From JBJENW01 sp051880395 (GTDB taxonomy: Bacteria; Bacillota; Clostridia; Lachnospirales; Lachnospiraceae), in contig JBJENW010000297.1 in assembly GCA_051880395.1 (NCBI GenBank), positions 1-45,732 of the forward strand: a stretch of DNA of 45,732 nucleotides. The letters run 5' to 3'. Of the stretch, positions 44,598-45,732 are shown one piece after another. Under the pieces are notes generated by a model that had not been told where the DNA came from, searched no databases, and saw only the letters and a list, made by a program, of their open reading frames with translations. The number at the start of each line of letters is the position of its first letter. Position 1 is the stretch's first letter. The position numbers and the translations under genes are program-made.

Positions 44598-44891
44598 TTA
44601 CTTCACTAAGGAATACGGATACCTGCCCAACCGAACAATACACGCGTTTTTTTCTTGATACCCGAAATGATATAAGCCACATCCGTAGGGGCCTTTCCAT
44701 ACCCTTTGCCTGGCACCGTGAATTCCCAGACTACCAAACCCAGAAATGGATGTTGGAATAACACGGACGGTTGGTGTCAAACCCATTTGAAGTTCGCCTA
44801 CGGCAAAAGGACTGGATTTTGGCTGTTCGGCTTCATTTGCCCGTAGCCTCGCAGCCAAGTGCAAGTCTCGGAATCGAAGAGTAATATCCAT
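44598..44891 (-). other. Unexplained structured element (possible ncRNA or repeat; 97-codon open frame)
   Basis: A 97-codon frame is open here on the minus strand but lacks a ribosome binding site, and a second minus-strand frame is also open over the last third. As RNA the same strand can form strong pairings: CTACGGgCAAA with TTTGCCGTAG (an eight-to-ten-pair stem with one bulge), GTCTGG with CCAGGC, and a long-range TACGGAT with ATCCGTA. Two open frames together with pairings favour a structured RNA or a repeated DNA element over a protein gene. I do not recognise it as tmRNA, RNase P, SRP or 6S RNA. Nearby genes give no clue apart from the nuclease gene 337 bases away. Confidence 0.4.
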
Positions 44892-45227
44892 TTCTATTTT
44901 TCACGTAACTTTCTAAAAATCTCTTGCATTTTTTCCGAAACCATGCTACCCTATTGTGGAAATTTTCTTTCACCCCTTCCATCCTTCCGATGGAACAACC
45001 GGAGTGTTCCGCTTCGGAAAATCCCTAAACAAACCATAGAACAACAAACAACTCTTTGTTTTCTAAAAAAGTTTCTGCGTTTCTATTTTTCACATAAATA
45101 TAAATAAAATCTAGGATTTTCCCACTTTTTGTGCTAAGATAAAAGAAAAACGTATCAGGCTGCGGATTTCCAAGCGCACCACTCCGTCAAAGAAGATTTC
45201 CCAACAAACCAACGAAAGGAGCTTCTT
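44892..45227. other. Intergenic region before the Rpn-like gene
   Basis: No gene is seen. A 14-base direct repeat, TTTCTATTTTTCAC, occurs at 44891-44904 and 45080-45093. A hairpin (TTCCG outer and GGAACA inner arms, paired at 44985-45019) lies between the copies. An extended -10 hexamer TGCTAAGAT (45132-45140) could start the downstream gene, without a clear -35 box. Confidence 0.4.
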
Positions 45228-45732
45228 ATGACAGAAAACAGAAGCAGCCGGACACCAATCATCCGTCAAAAAAAGTACGAAGAACTGACCATCACCGATG
45301 ACTTCATGTTCTGCAAGATCATGACCACACACCCACGACTCTGCAAACACCTTTTGGAAATGATCCTCAAAGTGAAAATCAAAGAGATTCAATTTTCAGA
45401 ATCACAGAAAACGATCGACCTAACTGCCGACTCCAAGAGCGTACGGCTCGATGTGTACGTGGACGATGAAAAAGGAACCGTCTACGACATCGAAATGCAG
45501 ACATCATCGAATTTCAATCTGCCCAAACGCTCACGCTATTATCAAGGCATGCTCGATCTGAACCTGCTGGAAAAAGGTGTGGATTACCGACAACTGCCGA
45601 AAACATTTGTGATCTTCATCTGCACCTTTGACCCGTTTGGAAAACAATTGCCAATCTACACCTTCAGCAATCGTTGTCACGAATCAGACGGACTGGAATT
45701 AGGTGATGAAACACAAAAAGTGTTCTTAAATC
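45228..45732 (+). CDS. Rpn-family/PD-(D/E)XK transposase-like nuclease (partial)
   Basis: The gene continues past the window edge; the first 168 codons are visible. The N-terminus (TITDDFMFCKIM) and the metal-binding core LDVYVDDEKGTVYDIEMQ (Asp, Glu-x-Gln) match the Rpn/PDDEXK_2 family, which contains recombination-promoting nucleases and transposase-like proteins abundant in Clostridia. Product, copy number and activity cannot be judged from a fragment. AAAGGAG lies six bases before the ATG. The upstream 336 bases carry repeats and a hairpin, but no inverted terminal repeat of an insertion sequence is evident. Confidence 0.8.
   Translation, partial: MTENRSSRTPIIRQKKYEELTITDDFMFCKIMTTHPRLCKHLLEMILKVKIKEIQFSESQKTIDLTADSKSVRLDVYVDDEKGTVYDIEMQTSSNFNLPKRSRYYQGMLDLNLLEKGVDYRQLPKTFVIFICTFDPFGKQLPIYTFSNRCHESDGLELGDETQKVFLN

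Noticed and set aside
45111..45392. 93-codon minus-strand frame opposite the Rpn-like gene
   Set aside because: It overlaps the nuclease start on the opposite strand and has no ribosome binding site or family match.
1..45732. Search for tRNA, CRISPR, prophage and IS terminal inverted repeats
   Set aside because: No cloverleaf with a conserved T-arm, no regularly spaced short repeats, and no transposase with flanking inverted repeats were seen; the partial Rpn-like gene is not evidence of an IS by itself.

Overview
The window looks like the chromosome of a low-to-mid GC, Gram-positive anaerobe of the class Clostridia, most likely family Lachnospiraceae. The evidence is strong AGGAGG-type ribosome binding sites, TTGACA/TATAAT promoters, an ECF transporter module, VanW and Ig-like (BIG2) surface proteins, an HscC-type Hsp70, and an AIR-synthase/Lrp/aminotransferase cluster. 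The genus cannot be fixed from sequence alone. No tRNA, rRNA, CRISPR array, prophage or intact insertion sequence was seen.

Layout. (1) 150-8248, minus strand: one long tightly packed run from a VanW-family surface protein through an AIR-synthase-like protein, an Lrp/AsnC regulator, a PLP aminotransferase, a TrmL-type tRNA methyltransferase and ecfA1-ecfA2-ecfT to truA. Its promoter is visible at 8290-8317. (2) 8337-9197: a 35-residue membrane peptide gene (minus) lies under the untranslated leader of a 201-residue membrane-anchored protein (plus). (3) 9448-15947: a perfect-consensus promoter drives a 2111-residue secreted subtilase carrying BspA-type leucine-rich repeats, ending in an 18-bp bidirectional terminator. 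(4) 15949-23367, minus: two adjacent units, rrf2 / 86-aa protein / tetR, then MMPL transporter / xxxLxxG heptad-repeat surface protein / MntP-like pump. A likely TetR operator lies between them. (5) 23542-24407, plus: a PHP-family phosphatase. (6) 24480-32391, minus: a long collinear run starting with a 30-residue leader ORF, then PAP2 phosphatase, YbhN-like flippase-type protein, pssA, psd, dus, nfo, ybaK, a GCS2-type glutamate-cysteine ligase, a DUF308 membrane protein and a 76-residue protein. (7) 32455-38906, minus: a giant TPR protein with a J-like N-terminus, its HscC-like Hsp70 partner, and a membrane protein fused to a degenerate HAD domain. (8) 39062-40868, minus: a SulP/STAS anion transporter behind a leader that contains an intrinsic terminator. 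(9) 41034-44576, minus: a secreted BIG2 protein with KPSEA repeats and about eight copies of an unidentified beta-rich module. (10) 44598-45732: a structured-looking RNA or repeat element, then the start of an Rpn/PD-(D/E)XK nuclease gene that runs off the window.

How the parts work together. Regions 1 and 6 are mostly housekeeping: vitamin uptake energising module, tRNA modification, and phosphatidylethanolamine synthesis by PssA then Psd, with lipid phosphatase and flippase-like membrane proteins alongside. Regions 3, 4 and 9 are cell-surface investment. Region 7 is a specialised chaperone pair. The less explained signals are the leader structures before the TPR/HscC and SulP genes, the catalytically dead-looking HAD fusion, two very small genes, the repeated module of the BIG2 protein, and the element at 44598-44891.
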